Part shown: positions 25,629-34,298 of the stretch, piece after piece
How positions within the stretch are numbered: the first letter of the stretch is position 1
Layout: every line of letters begins with the position of its first letter
From: Roseiarcus sp963820775
Lineage (GTDB): Bacteria; Pseudomonadota; Alphaproteobacteria; Rhizobiales; Beijerinckiaceae
Direction of reading: 5' to 3'
DNA: 64,000 bases
Assembly: GCA_963820775.1 (NCBI GenBank)
Contig: CAWGBF010000015.1
Location: 248,001 to 312,000 of the forward strand
Made by a program: the position numbers and the translations under genes
Notes under the pieces: model-generated
Seen by the model: the letters and a program-made list of their open reading frames with translations, nothing else
Told to the model about the DNA's origin: nothing
Databases searched by the model: none

Positions 25629-26741
25629 ATGGCGCAGATCGGGGTTCAATCTCTGCACAAGTCTTTCGGCGATTTCGTCGCGGTCAAGGACTCGAACTTT
25701 ACCGTCGAGGATGGCGAGTTCTTCTGCCTGCTCGGTCCGTCCGGCTGCGGCAAGACGACCACGCTGCGCATGATCGCCGGGTTGGAGCTGCCAACCTCGG
25801 GCCGCATTCTGCTGGCGGGCGATGACGTTACGCTCAAGCGCGCCTCGGCCCGCGACATCGCTTTCGTATTCCAACTCTTCGCGCTCTATCCGCACATGAA
25901 CGTGCGGCGAAATATCGCCTTTCCGTTGGTCTCGATGGGCGTGAAGCGCGCTGAGATCAAGACGCGGGTCGAGGAAGCCGCTCGCATTCTGCGGATCACC
26001 GAATTGCTCGATCGCCCAGTGTCAGGTCTGTCGGGCGGCGATCGGCAGCGTGTGGCTCTCGGACGCGCCATCGTGCGACGGCCGCTCGCGTTCATGATGG
26101 ACGAACCGCTGGGCGCGCTCGATTCGGAATTCCGTCAGGTCATGTGCGGCGAGCTGCGCGGACTGCACGACCGGCTCAAGGCCACCACCGTCTATGTCAC
26201 GCACGACCAGATCGAGGCGATGTCGCTTGGCGACAAGATCGCTGTGATGAGCCATGGCGTGATCGAACAGCTGGGGGCGCCACAGGAGATCTATGATCGT
26301 CCGGCGTCGGTCTTCGTCGCGGATTTCATCGGCTCTCCGCCCATGAACCTCTTGACCTTCCACGACTCGCTGGAGCCCGGCCGCGCCAAGGTCCGGCTCG
26401 GCGGCGCCGAAATCGCCATTCCGGCGCCACGCAAGGGCCTGTCGGCGCGCGATCTGATCCTCGGCGTGCGTCCCGAGCATGTGCGCCTGAACGATCAAGC
26501 CCCGTTGCGGGGCGAGGTTTTCGGCACGGAATATCTTGGCACCACGCAGATCGTCACCGTCACGACCCAGCATGGCTTGGCGAAAGCCCGGTTGGCCGCC
26601 AATCTGAAGGTGTCGGTCGGCGACCGGGTGGGGCTCGAATTCCGTCCTGACTGTATCTCGCTGTTCGACGCCGCTTCCGGCCGCGCCATCCTGACCGCGC
26701 TCCACGATCATGCGCCCGCGATGGAGCTCGCCCATGGCTGA
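25629..26741 (+). CDS. ABC transporter ATPase 1 (MalK/UgpC-like)
   Basis: A 370-residue nucleotide-binding protein. Walker A GPSGCGKTT near 37-45, Q-loop FVFQLFALYPHM, signature LSGGDRQRVALG, Walker B AFMMDEP and H-loop VTHDQIEAM are all present. A C-terminal regulatory OB-fold region (about 240-370, LGVRPEHVRL) follows. The signature has D in place of the usual Q after LSGG. The ATG at 25629 replaces a longer arginine-rich upstream frame. It overlaps the second ATPase by 8 bases. Confidence 0.93.
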   Translation: MAQIGVQSLHKSFGDFVAVKDSNFTVEDGEFFCLLGPSGCGKTTTLRMIAGLELPTSGRILLAGDDVTLKRASARDIAFVFQLFALYPHMNVRRNIAFPLVSMGVKRAEIKTRVEEAARILRITELLDRPVSGLSGGDRQRVALGRAIVRRPLAFMMDEPLGALDSEFRQVMCGELRGLHDRLKATTVYVTHDQIEAMSLGDKIAVMSHGVIEQLGAPQEIYDRPASVFVADFIGSPPMNLLTFHDSLEPGRAKVRLGGAEIAIPAPRKGLSARDLILGVRPEHVRLNDQAPLRGEVFGTEYLGTTQIVTVTTQHGLAKARLAANLKVSVGDRVGLEFRPDCISLFDAASGRAILTALHDHAPAMELAHG

Positions 26742-27759
26742 GGTGGCGCTCGAGGGCGTTTCGAAACGCTTTGGCGCGACGAGCGCGGTCTCCGACCTGT
26801 CGCTCACAGTCGACGACGCCGCATTCGTGGTGTTGCTTGGGCCGACCGGCGCGGGCAAGACCACGAGTTTGCGCCTGATCGCCGGCCTCGAGCGGCCGGA
26901 CGCCGGGCGGATCCTCATTGCCGGCCAGGATGTCACAAGCGCCTCGCCTGCGCAGCGCGATGTCGCCTTCGTGTTCCAGCAATATTCGCTCTACCCGCAT
27001 CTCTCGGTGTTCGACAATCTGGCGTTCCCGTTGCGCTCGCCCGCACGGCGGTCGCCCGAACCGCGGATTCGACAGAGGGTGAACGAAGTCGCGGCGCTGC
27101 TGCGGATCTCCGACAAGCTGGAGGAGCGGGTCACCAAGCTCTCCGGCGGCCAGATGCAGCGCGTCGCCATCGGACGCGCCCTGGTTCGCTCGCCGGCAAT
27201 CTATCTGATGGACGAGCCGCTTTCGTCGCTCGACGCCAAGTTGCGCGCCGACCTTCGCCTGGAGCTCAAGCGCATCCAGGCCGACCTTGGAGCAACCGTG
27301 CTCTACGTCACTCATGATCAGATCGAAGCCATGACGATGGCGAGCCGCATCGGGGTCATGCGTGAGGGAGCTCTCATTCAGATCGGGACGCCGCGGGAGA
27401 TCTACGAGAGCCCGAACGACCTCTATGTCGCCACCCGGCTCGGCTCGCCGCGCATCAATCTGCTCCCGGCGGAGTTCGCAGCGGAGGCGCGGACGCCTGC
27501 TCGCGCGACAACAATCGGCGTGCGGACAGAGCATCTTCAGATAACAGAGACAATGAGCGCCGGCCCCGTCGGGCAGGTGAGCCGCGTGGAGCACCTCGGT
27601 GATCAGAACCACGTGCATATCGAATACAAGGGCCATTCCCTGGTCACTCTGGCCGACCCGCACCGGCCGCTCTCCGCCGGCCAGGAGGTCGGGTTGTCTT
27701 TGCTCAATCCGCTATATTTCGACGCCGCCGGGCGTCGCATCGGCATCGCGGCGGAATGA
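26734..27759 (+). CDS. ABC transporter ATPase 2 (MalK/UgpC-like)
   Basis: A 341-residue ATPase with Walker A GPTGAGKTT, Q-loop FVFQQYSLYPHL, signature LSGGQMQRVAIG, Walker B IYLMDEP and H-loop VTHDQIEAM, then a shorter C-terminal regulatory domain. Two non-identical ATPases plus two permeases point to a heterodimeric motor, as in the rhizobial glycerol transporter family (GlpS/GlpT). The stop overlaps dhaL as ATGA. Confidence 0.93.
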   Translation: MAEVALEGVSKRFGATSAVSDLSLTVDDAAFVVLLGPTGAGKTTSLRLIAGLERPDAGRILIAGQDVTSASPAQRDVAFVFQQYSLYPHLSVFDNLAFPLRSPARRSPEPRIRQRVNEVAALLRISDKLEERVTKLSGGQMQRVAIGRALVRSPAIYLMDEPLSSLDAKLRADLRLELKRIQADLGATVLYVTHDQIEAMTMASRIGVMREGALIQIGTPREIYESPNDLYVATRLGSPRINLLPAEFAAEARTPARATTIGVRTEHLQITETMSAGPVGQVSRVEHLGDQNHVHIEYKGHSLVTLADPHRPLSAGQEVGLSLLNPLYFDAAGRRIGIAAE

Positions 27760-28389
27760 GGCTGAGCCCCATGCCTCATGATCCCGCTCTCCTCAGATCG
27801 ATGATCGCCGCAGCGGCCGAGCGATTGATCGCCAGCGCGTCCGAGCTCACCGAACTTGATCAGGCGATCGGCGACGGCGATCACGGAATCAACATGAAAC
27901 GAGGCTGCGCGCAGGTTTTGGCCGATCTCGACTTCGATTGTTGAAAAGCCGACTGGAGAAGCCCTGAAGGCGGTCGGCATGGCTTTGGTGATGAAGGTTG
28001 GAGGCGCTTCGGGGCCCCTGTACGGCAGTCTTTTTATGGGCATGGGCAAGGCGCTCGGCGATCGACAACCAACCATGGCCATCCTGCCAGAAGTGTTCTC
28101 CGCCGGCGTCGACGCGGTGGCGGCGCGCGGAAAATCGACCGTAGGCGAGAAGACCATGCTCGACGTTTTGACCCCCGTGCGCGATGCGATGCGCGCCGAC
28201 GGGCCCGATCTCGGAGCTCGGTTGCGTGAGGCGGCGGCGGGCGGCGCGGCCGCCACGATTTCGATGCGCGCCACTAAGGGCCGCGCCTCCTTTCTCGGCG
28301 AGCGCAGCATCGGGCACATGGACCCGGGCGCGCGGTCGAGCGAAATGATCGTCGAAGCTCTGTCGCCATTTTTGGATGAACAAGCGTGA
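27756..28389 (+). CDS. dhaL: Dihydroxyacetone kinase ADP-binding subunit DhaL (one frameshift)
   Basis: DhaL binds ADP that is re-phosphorylated in place by DhaM and passes phosphate to the substrate held by DhaK. ELTELDQAIGDGDHGINM carries the Mg-ADP aspartates; LVMKVGGASGPLYG, the DVLTPV stretch and the TKGRASFLGERS tail are all typical. The frame breaks near 27930-27942: the first frame stops after DLDFDC, while the other continues as SIVEKPTGEALKAVGMA, consistent with one extra base. Start is ATG 27756 (ATGA overlap with the ATPase) or ATG 27771. It is followed by dhaM with a GTGA overlap. Confidence 0.88.
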
Positions 28390-28778
28390 GCGAGAACGTC
28401 TCCTTGGTGATCGTTTCACACTCGCCAGATGTCGCGCGGGGCACGGCCGAGATGGTGCGCCAGATGGTTGGCGACGAGGTCAAGGTCGCCCATTGCGGCG
28501 GCAATCCTGATGGTGGGCTCGGAACCGACGTTCAGAAAATCCTGGAGGCGATCGAGCGGGCCTGGTCCCCGCGCGGCGTTGCGATCCTGGTTGATCTGGG
28601 CGGCGCCGAGACCAACAGCGAGATGGCGATCGAACTGTTGCCGGACGATCGCCGCGACCGGGTTGTGCTCTGCAATTCGCCGATCGTCGAAGGCGCGATC
28701 ATGGCGGCGACGGAAGCGTCGGGCGGCGCCAGCCTGGCCGAAGTGCGCGCGACTGCGGAAGAATTATCGCCGAGGTGA
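28386..28778 (+). CDS. dhaM: PTS-dependent dihydroxyacetone kinase phosphotransferase subunit (EIIA-Man type)
   Basis: A 130-residue protein equivalent to the EIIA-mannose domain of DhaM. The phospho-accepting histidine is His12 in IVSHSPDVARG, and VDLGGAETNSEMA and LCNSPIVEGA are further family signatures. It takes phosphate from HPr and gives it to ADP bound on DhaL. The GTG start at 28386 overlaps the dhaL stop. In E. coli DhaM fuses EIIA, HPr and a partial EI domain; here the three are separate adjacent genes. Confidence 0.92.
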   Translation: MSENVSLVIVSHSPDVARGTAEMVRQMVGDEVKVAHCGGNPDGGLGTDVQKILEAIERAWSPRGVAILVDLGGAETNSEMAIELLPDDRRDRVVLCNSPIVEGAIMAATEASGGASLAEVRATAEELSPR

Positions 28779-28779
28779 A

Positions 28780-29097
28780 ATGACCGCGTTCTCCGATCCG
28801 ACTTCCGCTTCCCCTCAAAACATCGTGGCCGCGTCGGTGCGCCTGCGTCATGAAGCTGGTCTGCATGCGCGCCCCTCGGTCAAGCTCACCAAGCTTGCGA
28901 AAAAGTTTTCCTCCAAGATCTCCCTCGCCGCGTCTGTCGACGGGCCATGGATAGACGCAAAGAGCATCGTCAAGCTCATGGCGGCGAAGACGCCTCACGA
29001 TTCGATCCTGCATTTTCGCGCGGAAGGCGCGGACGCCCGGGCGGCGGTCAATGCTCTTGTCGCTCTGGTCGAAGGGGACTTTGCCGATGACGGCTGA
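28780..29097 (+). CDS. HPr-like phosphocarrier protein
   Basis: A 105-residue HPr-family protein with an N-terminal extension of about 17 residues. The active site GLHARPS has His29 as phospho-acceptor. The region that carries the regulatory serine in Gram-positive HPr reads DAKSIVKLM (Ser62). It starts 1 base after the dhaM stop and overlaps Enzyme I by 11 bases. It relays phosphate from the operon's own Enzyme I to the EIIA protein. Confidence 0.92.
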   Translation: MTAFSDPTSASPQNIVAASVRLRHEAGLHARPSVKLTKLAKKFSSKISLAASVDGPWIDAKSIVKLMAAKTPHDSILHFRAEGADARAAVNALVALVEGDFADDG

Positions 29098-30682
29098 GAC
29101 CGTTCGGCTGCGCGGCCGCGCCGCTGCGCCGGGCCTCGCCGCCGGCCGCATTTCCAGTCTTGCGAATGGCGTCGCCAAGACCTCGAGCTTCGGCTTCCCG
29201 GAGGCGGAGCGCGCGGCGTTGGAGCAGGCGATAGCGGACGCCGCCTCGGAACTCCGAGCGCTCGGGGGCTCGCAGCCGAGTGAGGCCGCCGAGATAATCG
29301 AATTCCAGCTCACGTTGCTGGAGGACGAGGATTTGTGCGCCCCTGCGTTCGCCGAAATCGGCGTTGGGGCGTCAGCCGGACAGGCATGGACGCGGGCGCT
29401 CGACACACAGATCGCGGACTATCAGGCGGCCAGTGACGAATATTTCCGAGCCCGCGCGTCAGACTTCATCGATATTCGTGACCGTGTGTCGCGTGCGCTC
29501 TCACGAGAATCGAATACCGCCCCATCGTTGCCGGACGGAGCAATTCTCGTCGCCGACGACTTGGCGCCTTCGCGCTTCCTCGAAATTGACTGGGCGCGCG
29601 GCGCCGGCATCGCGCTGAAGGCGGGCAGCGCGACGAGCCACGTCGCCACGCTCGCGCGGGCTCGAGGGGTGCCGATGGTTGTCAGTCTCGGAGAGTTTCC
29701 GGCGGCAGAGGGCGAGTGGGTCTTGCTGGACGGCGAGCGGGGGGAGGTCGAGATTGCGCCTTCGGAAGCAAGGCTGGCTGACTGGCGCCTGCACGCAGCC
29801 GACCTTGCCAAGCGCCGGGCGGACGAGAGCCTGCTTGCCCAGGCGCCCGCGGTCACCCGCTCCGGGCGAAGAATCCTGGCGCTCGTCAACATTCAGGAAT
29901 TGGGCGATCTTTCGCCGGATGCCGCTCATGGGGACGGCGTCGGCCTCGTGAGGACGGAATTTCTATTCGAACCTGGCCGCGCGCCGCCTAGCGAGGTCAA
30001 GCAAAATGAGGCCTATCGCGCAATTCTCGATTGGGCCGGCGCCAAGCCCGTCACCATCCGAGCGCTTGACGCCGGAGGCGACAAGCCGATTGCGGGCGTC
30101 ACGTTCGACGGCGAGGCGAATCCCTTTCTCGGCGTTCGCGGATTGCGCCTATTGCTGCGCAGACCGGAGGTGTTCAGGACGCAGCTGCGCGCGCTCGCAC
30201 GCGCCGGCGCAACTGGAAATCTTAGAGTGATGCTGCCAATGGTGACGACTCCCGGAGAACTCGCGGAGGCTCGCGCGCATCTTGACGCCGCGATGGCCGA
30301 GCTTGGGACCGAAGGGCTTCCAGCCCGCCGTCCGCCGCTCGGCGTCATGGTGGAGGTGCCCGCGGCGGCGCTCACGATTGATCGTTTTGACGCCGATTTC
30401 TACTCAATTGGCAGCAACGATCTTGTCCAGTACGTGACCGCCTGTGACCGAGGCGCGGGCGAACTGGCCGCGTTGGCCGATCCCCTCAATCCGGCGGTCC
30501 TGGAACTCATTCGGCGCACTGTTGAGCATGGCAAGAAGACCGGCGCTCCCGTCAGCCTTTGCGGCGACATGGCGGCCGATCCGCGCTGTACGCCAGCCTT
30601 GATCGAATGCGGACTGGAAGCGTTTTCGGTCGCGCCTGCAGCTCTCGGTCGGCTGAAGGCGGCGATTGCCCGGTGCGGTTGA
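29087..30682 (+). CDS. PTS Enzyme I (phosphoenolpyruvate-protein phosphotransferase)
   Basis: Full-length Enzyme I of 531 residues. It autophosphorylates from PEP on His185 in GSATSHVATLARARG and passes phosphate to HPr. The C-terminal PEP-binding barrel has GVGLVRTEFLF, the arginine-rich GVRGLRLLLRRP, the YSIGSNDLVQY block and the catalytic Cys in SLCGDMAADP. It is slightly shorter than E. coli PtsI (575). The start at 29087 lies within the end of the HPr gene. Its clustering with dhaLM and dhaK suggests a dedicated rather than general PTS energiser. Confidence 0.93.
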   Translation: MTAETVRLRGRAAAPGLAAGRISSLANGVAKTSSFGFPEAERAALEQAIADAASELRALGGSQPSEAAEIIEFQLTLLEDEDLCAPAFAEIGVGASAGQAWTRALDTQIADYQAASDEYFRARASDFIDIRDRVSRALSRESNTAPSLPDGAILVADDLAPSRFLEIDWARGAGIALKAGSATSHVATLARARGVPMVVSLGEFPAAEGEWVLLDGERGEVEIAPSEARLADWRLHAADLAKRRADESLLAQAPAVTRSGRRILALVNIQELGDLSPDAAHGDGVGLVRTEFLFEPGRAPPSEVKQNEAYRAILDWAGAKPVTIRALDAGGDKPIAGVTFDGEANPFLGVRGLRLLLRRPEVFRTQLRALARAGATGNLRVMLPMVTTPGELAEARAHLDAAMAELGTEGLPARRPPLGVMVEVPAAALTIDRFDADFYSIGSNDLVQYVTACDRGAGELAALADPLNPAVLELIRRTVEHGKKTGAPVSLCGDMAADPRCTPALIECGLEAFSVAPAALGRLKAAIARCG

Positions 30683-30683
30683 A

Positions 30684-31098
30684 ATGCGCGCCAAACGGGA
30701 TGCGCCCGCAAGCGTCGCCGAATACAAACAGCTCCTCAAGACCGCGCTCGACAGCCGTCCCTCGGGGATGCGGCAGCGACTCGCCGAGGCCATTGGCAAG
30801 AATTCGGAGCTTTGTGTCGCAGATTTCAAACCCCGCCTACGAGGTTCCCATACCTGCTCGACATGTCGCGATCATTTTCGAAATCTGTCATTTTTCCACC
30901 CAGGAGCGGGCCGCCTTTTTGAAGGCCTACTCTCGGGCGCATCCTGGCCGACTTGGCCTCGCCTCTGATGGGGCGCACCCGCACAAGATCACGCTCACGC
31001 TGCCGGACCTTGGAAGCATCGCGAAGAATCATCAACTGGAAACGCTTATCTTTGACGTCGTGCATCGACTAGCGCTGCTGCTCGGCGAAGGAAGATGA
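30684..31098 (+). CDS. HTH-like protein of the dha operon (one frameshift)
   Basis: Reconstructed protein of about 137 residues. The N-terminus begins MRAKRDAPASVAEYKQLL, then GMRQRLAEAIGKN; after a one-base shift near 30800 it continues RSFVSQISNPAYEVPIPARH, HFSTQERAAFLKAYSRAHP and a C-terminal helix. The QRLAEAIGKNRSFVSQISN segment looks like an XRE-type helix-turn-helix (recognition helix SFVSQISN). It starts 1 base after Enzyme I and ends 15 bases before dhaK. A regulator of the operon is the simplest guess; the family function is not known to me. Confidence 0.65.
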
Positions 31099-31113
31099 CC
31101 GGGAGGAAAGTCC

Positions 31114-32100
31114 ATGAAAAAGTTCATGAACGATGTCGACGCCATTCTTTCGGACAGCCTGGCGGGTTTTGCTGCGGCCCACGCCGGTCTCGTTGTGCTC
31201 GGGCCCGAGGACAAGTTCATCCGCCGCGCGCATCTTACGCCAAACAAGGTTGCGTTGATTTCCGGCGGCGGCAGCGGTCATGAGCCGCTGCATGCAGGCT
31301 TCGTCGGATATGGGATGCTGGATGCCGCCTGCCCCGGACAGGTCTTCACCTCCCCGACGCCGGATCAAATGGTGGCCGCCGCCACAGCCATGGACGGCGG
31401 CGCGGGAGTTCTTTTCATCGTCAAGAACTATTCCGGCGATCGCATGAACTTCGAGATGGCCGCAGAGCTCGTCGAAAGTCCAATCGAAACCATAATCACG
31501 GACGACGACGTGGCGGTTGAAAGCTCGACCTTCAGTCAAGGACGTCGTGGTGTCGCGGGCACTCTGGTCGTCGAGAAGATCGTGGGGGCGGCCGCCGAAA
31601 TGGGGCGCGATCTTGCGTCCCTTAAGAGCCTTGGTGAGCGCGTCAATGCACGCACGCGCTCCATGGGAGTTGCCTTGACGAGTTGCACGGTTCCGGCGGT
31701 CGGCCGGCCGACTTTTCAACTCGGCGAAGCGGAAATGGAGATGGGGGTTGGCATTCACGGCGAGCCTGGCCGCCATCGCGTCCCAATGGCGCCCGCGGAT
31801 CGCATCGCCGAGGAGCTCGTCGGCGCGATCGCCGGCGATTTGGCGGACATCCGCGGCGAGGCGTTGCTGCTGGTGAACGGCTTCGGCGGCGCTCCGATGA
31901 TGGAGCTCTATCTCATGTACAACGCCGCCCGGACCCAGATGGAGAAACGCGGCGCGAAGGTCGTTCGCTCTCTTGTCGGGAACTACGTCACGTCGCTCGA
32001 CATGGCTGGTTGCTCGGTCACGATCTCGATGCTCGACGAAGAGCTCGTAGCCCTGTGGGATGCGCCGGTCGAGACGCCCAGCCTGAGATGGGGCCGCTGA
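31114..32100 (+). CDS. dhaK: Dihydroxyacetone kinase substrate-binding subunit DhaK
   Basis: A 328-residue DhaK. It binds dihydroxyacetone (or a related ketose) covalently through the hemiaminal His215 in GVGIHGEPGR. SGGGSGHEP (50-58, His56) and the Asp of NYSGDRMNF complete the active site. GGGAGGAAAG precedes the ATG. It is last in the operon, separated from dhaL by the PTS genes, whereas dhaK usually comes first. With DhaL and the EIIA/HPr/EI relay it should make the phosphorylated triose or tetrose from the sugar imported by the ABC transporter. Confidence 0.94.
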   Translation: MKKFMNDVDAILSDSLAGFAAAHAGLVVLGPEDKFIRRAHLTPNKVALISGGGSGHEPLHAGFVGYGMLDAACPGQVFTSPTPDQMVAAATAMDGGAGVLFIVKNYSGDRMNFEMAAELVESPIETIITDDDVAVESSTFSQGRRGVAGTLVVEKIVGAAAEMGRDLASLKSLGERVNARTRSMGVALTSCTVPAVGRPTFQLGEAEMEMGVGIHGEPGRHRVPMAPADRIAEELVGAIAGDLADIRGEALLLVNGFGGAPMMELYLMYNAARTQMEKRGAKVVRSLVGNYVTSLDMAGCSVTISMLDEELVALWDAPVETPSLRWGR

Positions 32101-32772
32101 CGGAAAATGCGGTTTGGGCGCGATTCGCTTGGGTCGCCGGATCGCCCTTATAGCTTTGGCGGCTGAATCGCCTCTTTGCGGCCGCGCCGTCGATTCTCAG
32201 GCGTCGTACTCGCTTTTGGGTTTTCTTGGCGCCTCGGCGTTTCGGTTTTAGAACCCCCGCTTTTGAGCCTTGGATTCTCTTGGATTTCCTTGGATCTCTC
32301 GGCCGAATCTAGACTTTTCAATGGGTTACACGGGATTTTCGGCGGAAAAATTTTTCACCCCCTTTTCCCCGGCGTCGAGCGGCACGGAGATGGAAGCCTG
32401 CGGTCAAGACTATGGGGGAAGCTGCAAAATTGTTCATGGGCGCAGCATAGTTCAATTTCTGGTTTTCTGCAACCAAATTGCTGGCCCAGTAGAACGGCGA
32501 AGTTTTTTGGCGGCCTGGACGGTGCTCATCTAGCCGTTCTAGCCGCCGTCATCGCGAGGAGCGAAGCGACGCGGCGATCCAGAAATCGTCGAGCGCCCCG
32601 GTTTCCCCTGGATTGCTTCGTTTCGCTCGCAATGACAATCGCCGAGCTGGCGGATCGTCGCAACACATTGCCGGTAACCAGAGCCCACATGCGGCGCTCA
32701 AGCCGCGCGACTGCGAAGCTCGGCAGATGCACCGCCGGTCTCTCCTGGAGAACGAGGGGAGGGGCGCCGGCC
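32101..32772. other. Non-coding region between dhaK and dapD
   Basis: About 670 bases between the ends of two convergent genes. It contains a short run of direct repeats of TTGGATTYYC-like units near 32270-32300 and the dispersed palindromic element at 32548-32635. A long open frame crosses the region and continues antisense through dapD, but has no gene-like features. No terminator with a T-tract is evident. Confidence 0.6.
32548..32635. repeat. Dispersed palindromic repeat (GTCATcGCGAGGAGCGAAGC type)
   Basis: The left arm 32548-32582 (GTCATCGCGAGGAGCGAAGC onwards, ending ATCCAG) pairs imperfectly with the right arm 32608-32635 (CTGGATTGCTTCG ... CTCGCAATGAC). Elements of this type are scattered in many Hyphomicrobiales genomes. 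It lies between convergent genes, as such elements usually do. Confidence 0.7.
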
Positions 32773-33630
32773 TTATTCCCTCAAGAGCTCGTTGATCCCC
32801 GTTTTCGCCCGGGTCTGGGCGTCGACGGTTTTCACGATCACGGCGCAATAGAGCGAGGGCCCGGGCGAACCGTCGGGCAGGGGCTTGCCGGGCAGGGAGC
32901 CGGGCACGACCACCGAATAAGGCGGCACATGGCCGATATGAACCTTGCCGGTGGCGCGGTCGATGACTTTGGTCGAGGCCGAGATGAACACGCCCATCGA
33001 CAGGACCGACCCCTCGCCGACGATCACGCCTTCGACCACCTCCGAGCGCGCGCCGATGAAGCAATCATCCTCGATGATGGTCGGGTTGGCCTGCAGCGGC
33101 TCGAGCACCCCGCCAATGCCGACGCCGCCCGAGAGATGCACGTTCTTGCCGATCTGCGCGCACGAGCCGACCGTGACCCAGGTGTCGACCATGGTCTTTT
33201 CATCGACATAGGCGCCGAGATTGACGAAGCTCGGCATCAGAACCACGTCGCGAGCGATGAAGGCCGAGCGGCGCACAATCGCGCCCGGAACGGCGCGAAA
33301 GCCGGCGTCCTTGAAGCGGTTTTCGCCCCAGGCTTCGAACTTGGACGGGATCTTGTCCCACCAGGTCGCCTGGCCGGGCCCCCCGTCGATGAGCGCATTA
33401 TCGCTGAGCCGGAAGCTCAAGAGCACCGCCTTCTTCAGCCACTGATTGACCTTCCACGAGTTTGGCCCGGTTGCGTCGGGCAGCTTCTCCGCCACCCGCG
33501 CCTTGCCCTGGTCGAGGAGGCTGAGCGCCTCCTCGACCGCGTCACGCGCATCGCCTTTCGTCGCCGGCGTGATCGTGGCGCGATCCTCGAAGGCCTCTTC
33601 GATCAGGGTCTGAAGGCGGACGTCAGTCAT
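32773..33630 (-). CDS. dapD: 2,3,4,5-tetrahydropyridine-2,6-dicarboxylate N-succinyltransferase
   Basis: DapD, 285 residues, transfers succinyl from succinyl-CoA to tetrahydrodipicolinate in lysine/diaminopimelate synthesis. An N-terminal helical domain contains GPNSWKVNQWLKKAVLLSFR; a left-handed beta-helix of hexapeptide repeats follows, with the signatures VVLMPSFVNLGAYVDE and GTWVTVGSCAQIG-like DTWVTVGSCAQIG. The C-terminal domain ends LLRE. It is unlinked to other lys/dap genes here. AAGGA lies 13 bases before the ATG. Confidence 0.96.
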   Translation of the reverse strand: MTDVRLQTLIEEAFEDRATITPATKGDARDAVEEALSLLDQGKARVAEKLPDATGPNSWKVNQWLKKAVLLSFRLSDNALIDGGPGQATWWDKIPSKFEAWGENRFKDAGFRAVPGAIVRRSAFIARDVVLMPSFVNLGAYVDEKTMVDTWVTVGSCAQIGKNVHLSGGVGIGGVLEPLQANPTIIEDDCFIGARSEVVEGVIVGEGSVLSMGVFISASTKVIDRATGKVHIGHVPPYSVVVPGSLPGKPLPDGSPGPSLYCAVIVKTVDAQTRAKTGINELLRE

Positions 33631-33999
33631 CGGCGCGCATTGTCCTTGAAGCGGGGGGCGACCCTTTCCCCGCGGCGGTGCGAATTGTCAATGCCGCAGC
33701 TATCCTGCGTGTGCGCGCTCGCGAGTTCGACGACGGCGGCGTCGCTCGGGTTTCTTAGGCGGCCGTTATCTGATGCGGCAGGCGCCGCCGGAACGTTCGG
33801 GTCGCGCGACCGGAGGTTGGGCCGCAACCTTTTCCGTCGCCGGCGGGGAGTGTCTGGGGCCGAAAGCCTCCCGCGCGAACAAGGCGCCGCGGGACCGCAA
33901 GCCGCCTCAACGACATTTTGACCTTGTCGGGCGCTTGAAACCAAGGCAAACCAGCGCGATCTGAGCCGCGTTGGCGTCCTCATTGGCGAGGGTCGGATC
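33631..33999. other. Divergent intergenic region, dapD to small secreted protein
   Basis: About 370 bases between divergent genes. Promoters for both must lie here, but I cannot place them with confidence. No conserved frame or palindrome stands out. Confidence 0.45.
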
Positions 34000-34260
34000 A
34001 TGGCAAAATCGATAGTCATCGCCGCTTTCCTTCTTGCGGCGACTGCCGGCGTTGCGGCCTACGGGCAAGACAACAGTCTTGTGGCTCCGGAGCTGAGCAA
34101 GCCGGCGCCGGGGCGGCTTCTGGATGAGGACTACCTGACGTCGACCGGCGCAACCGTCCCGCGGCCAGGTGTTCCTCAAGCGTCGGGGCCGACGCCGCTG
34201 GATCGCAAGATTCAGCAAGAGAATAACCAGATCGACAACAGCATCTGCAAGGGTTGCTGA
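34000..34260 (+). CDS. Small secreted protein, unknown
   Basis: An 86-residue protein. The signal peptide runs from MAKSIVIAAFLLAATAGVAA with cleavage likely near YGQ. The mature region is proline-rich, then a short hydrophilic stretch (DRKIQQENNQIDN) ends in SICKGC with two cysteines at the very C-terminus. GAGGG lies about 7 bases before the ATG. No family is recognised. It converges with the OsmC gene. Confidence 0.6.
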   Translation: MAKSIVIAAFLLAATAGVAAYGQDNSLVAPELSKPAPGRLLDEDYLTSTGATVPRPGVPQASGPTPLDRKIQQENNQIDNSICKGC

Positions 34261-34298
34261 CCTCTCTCGCGCCCCGCTTGCGGCGGCGGGAACGCGTG

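Noticed and set aside
32176..33921. 581-codon frame across the dhaK-dapD gap and antisense to dapD
   Set aside because: Most of it mirrors dapD; the first part crosses a palindromic repeat and has no family features.
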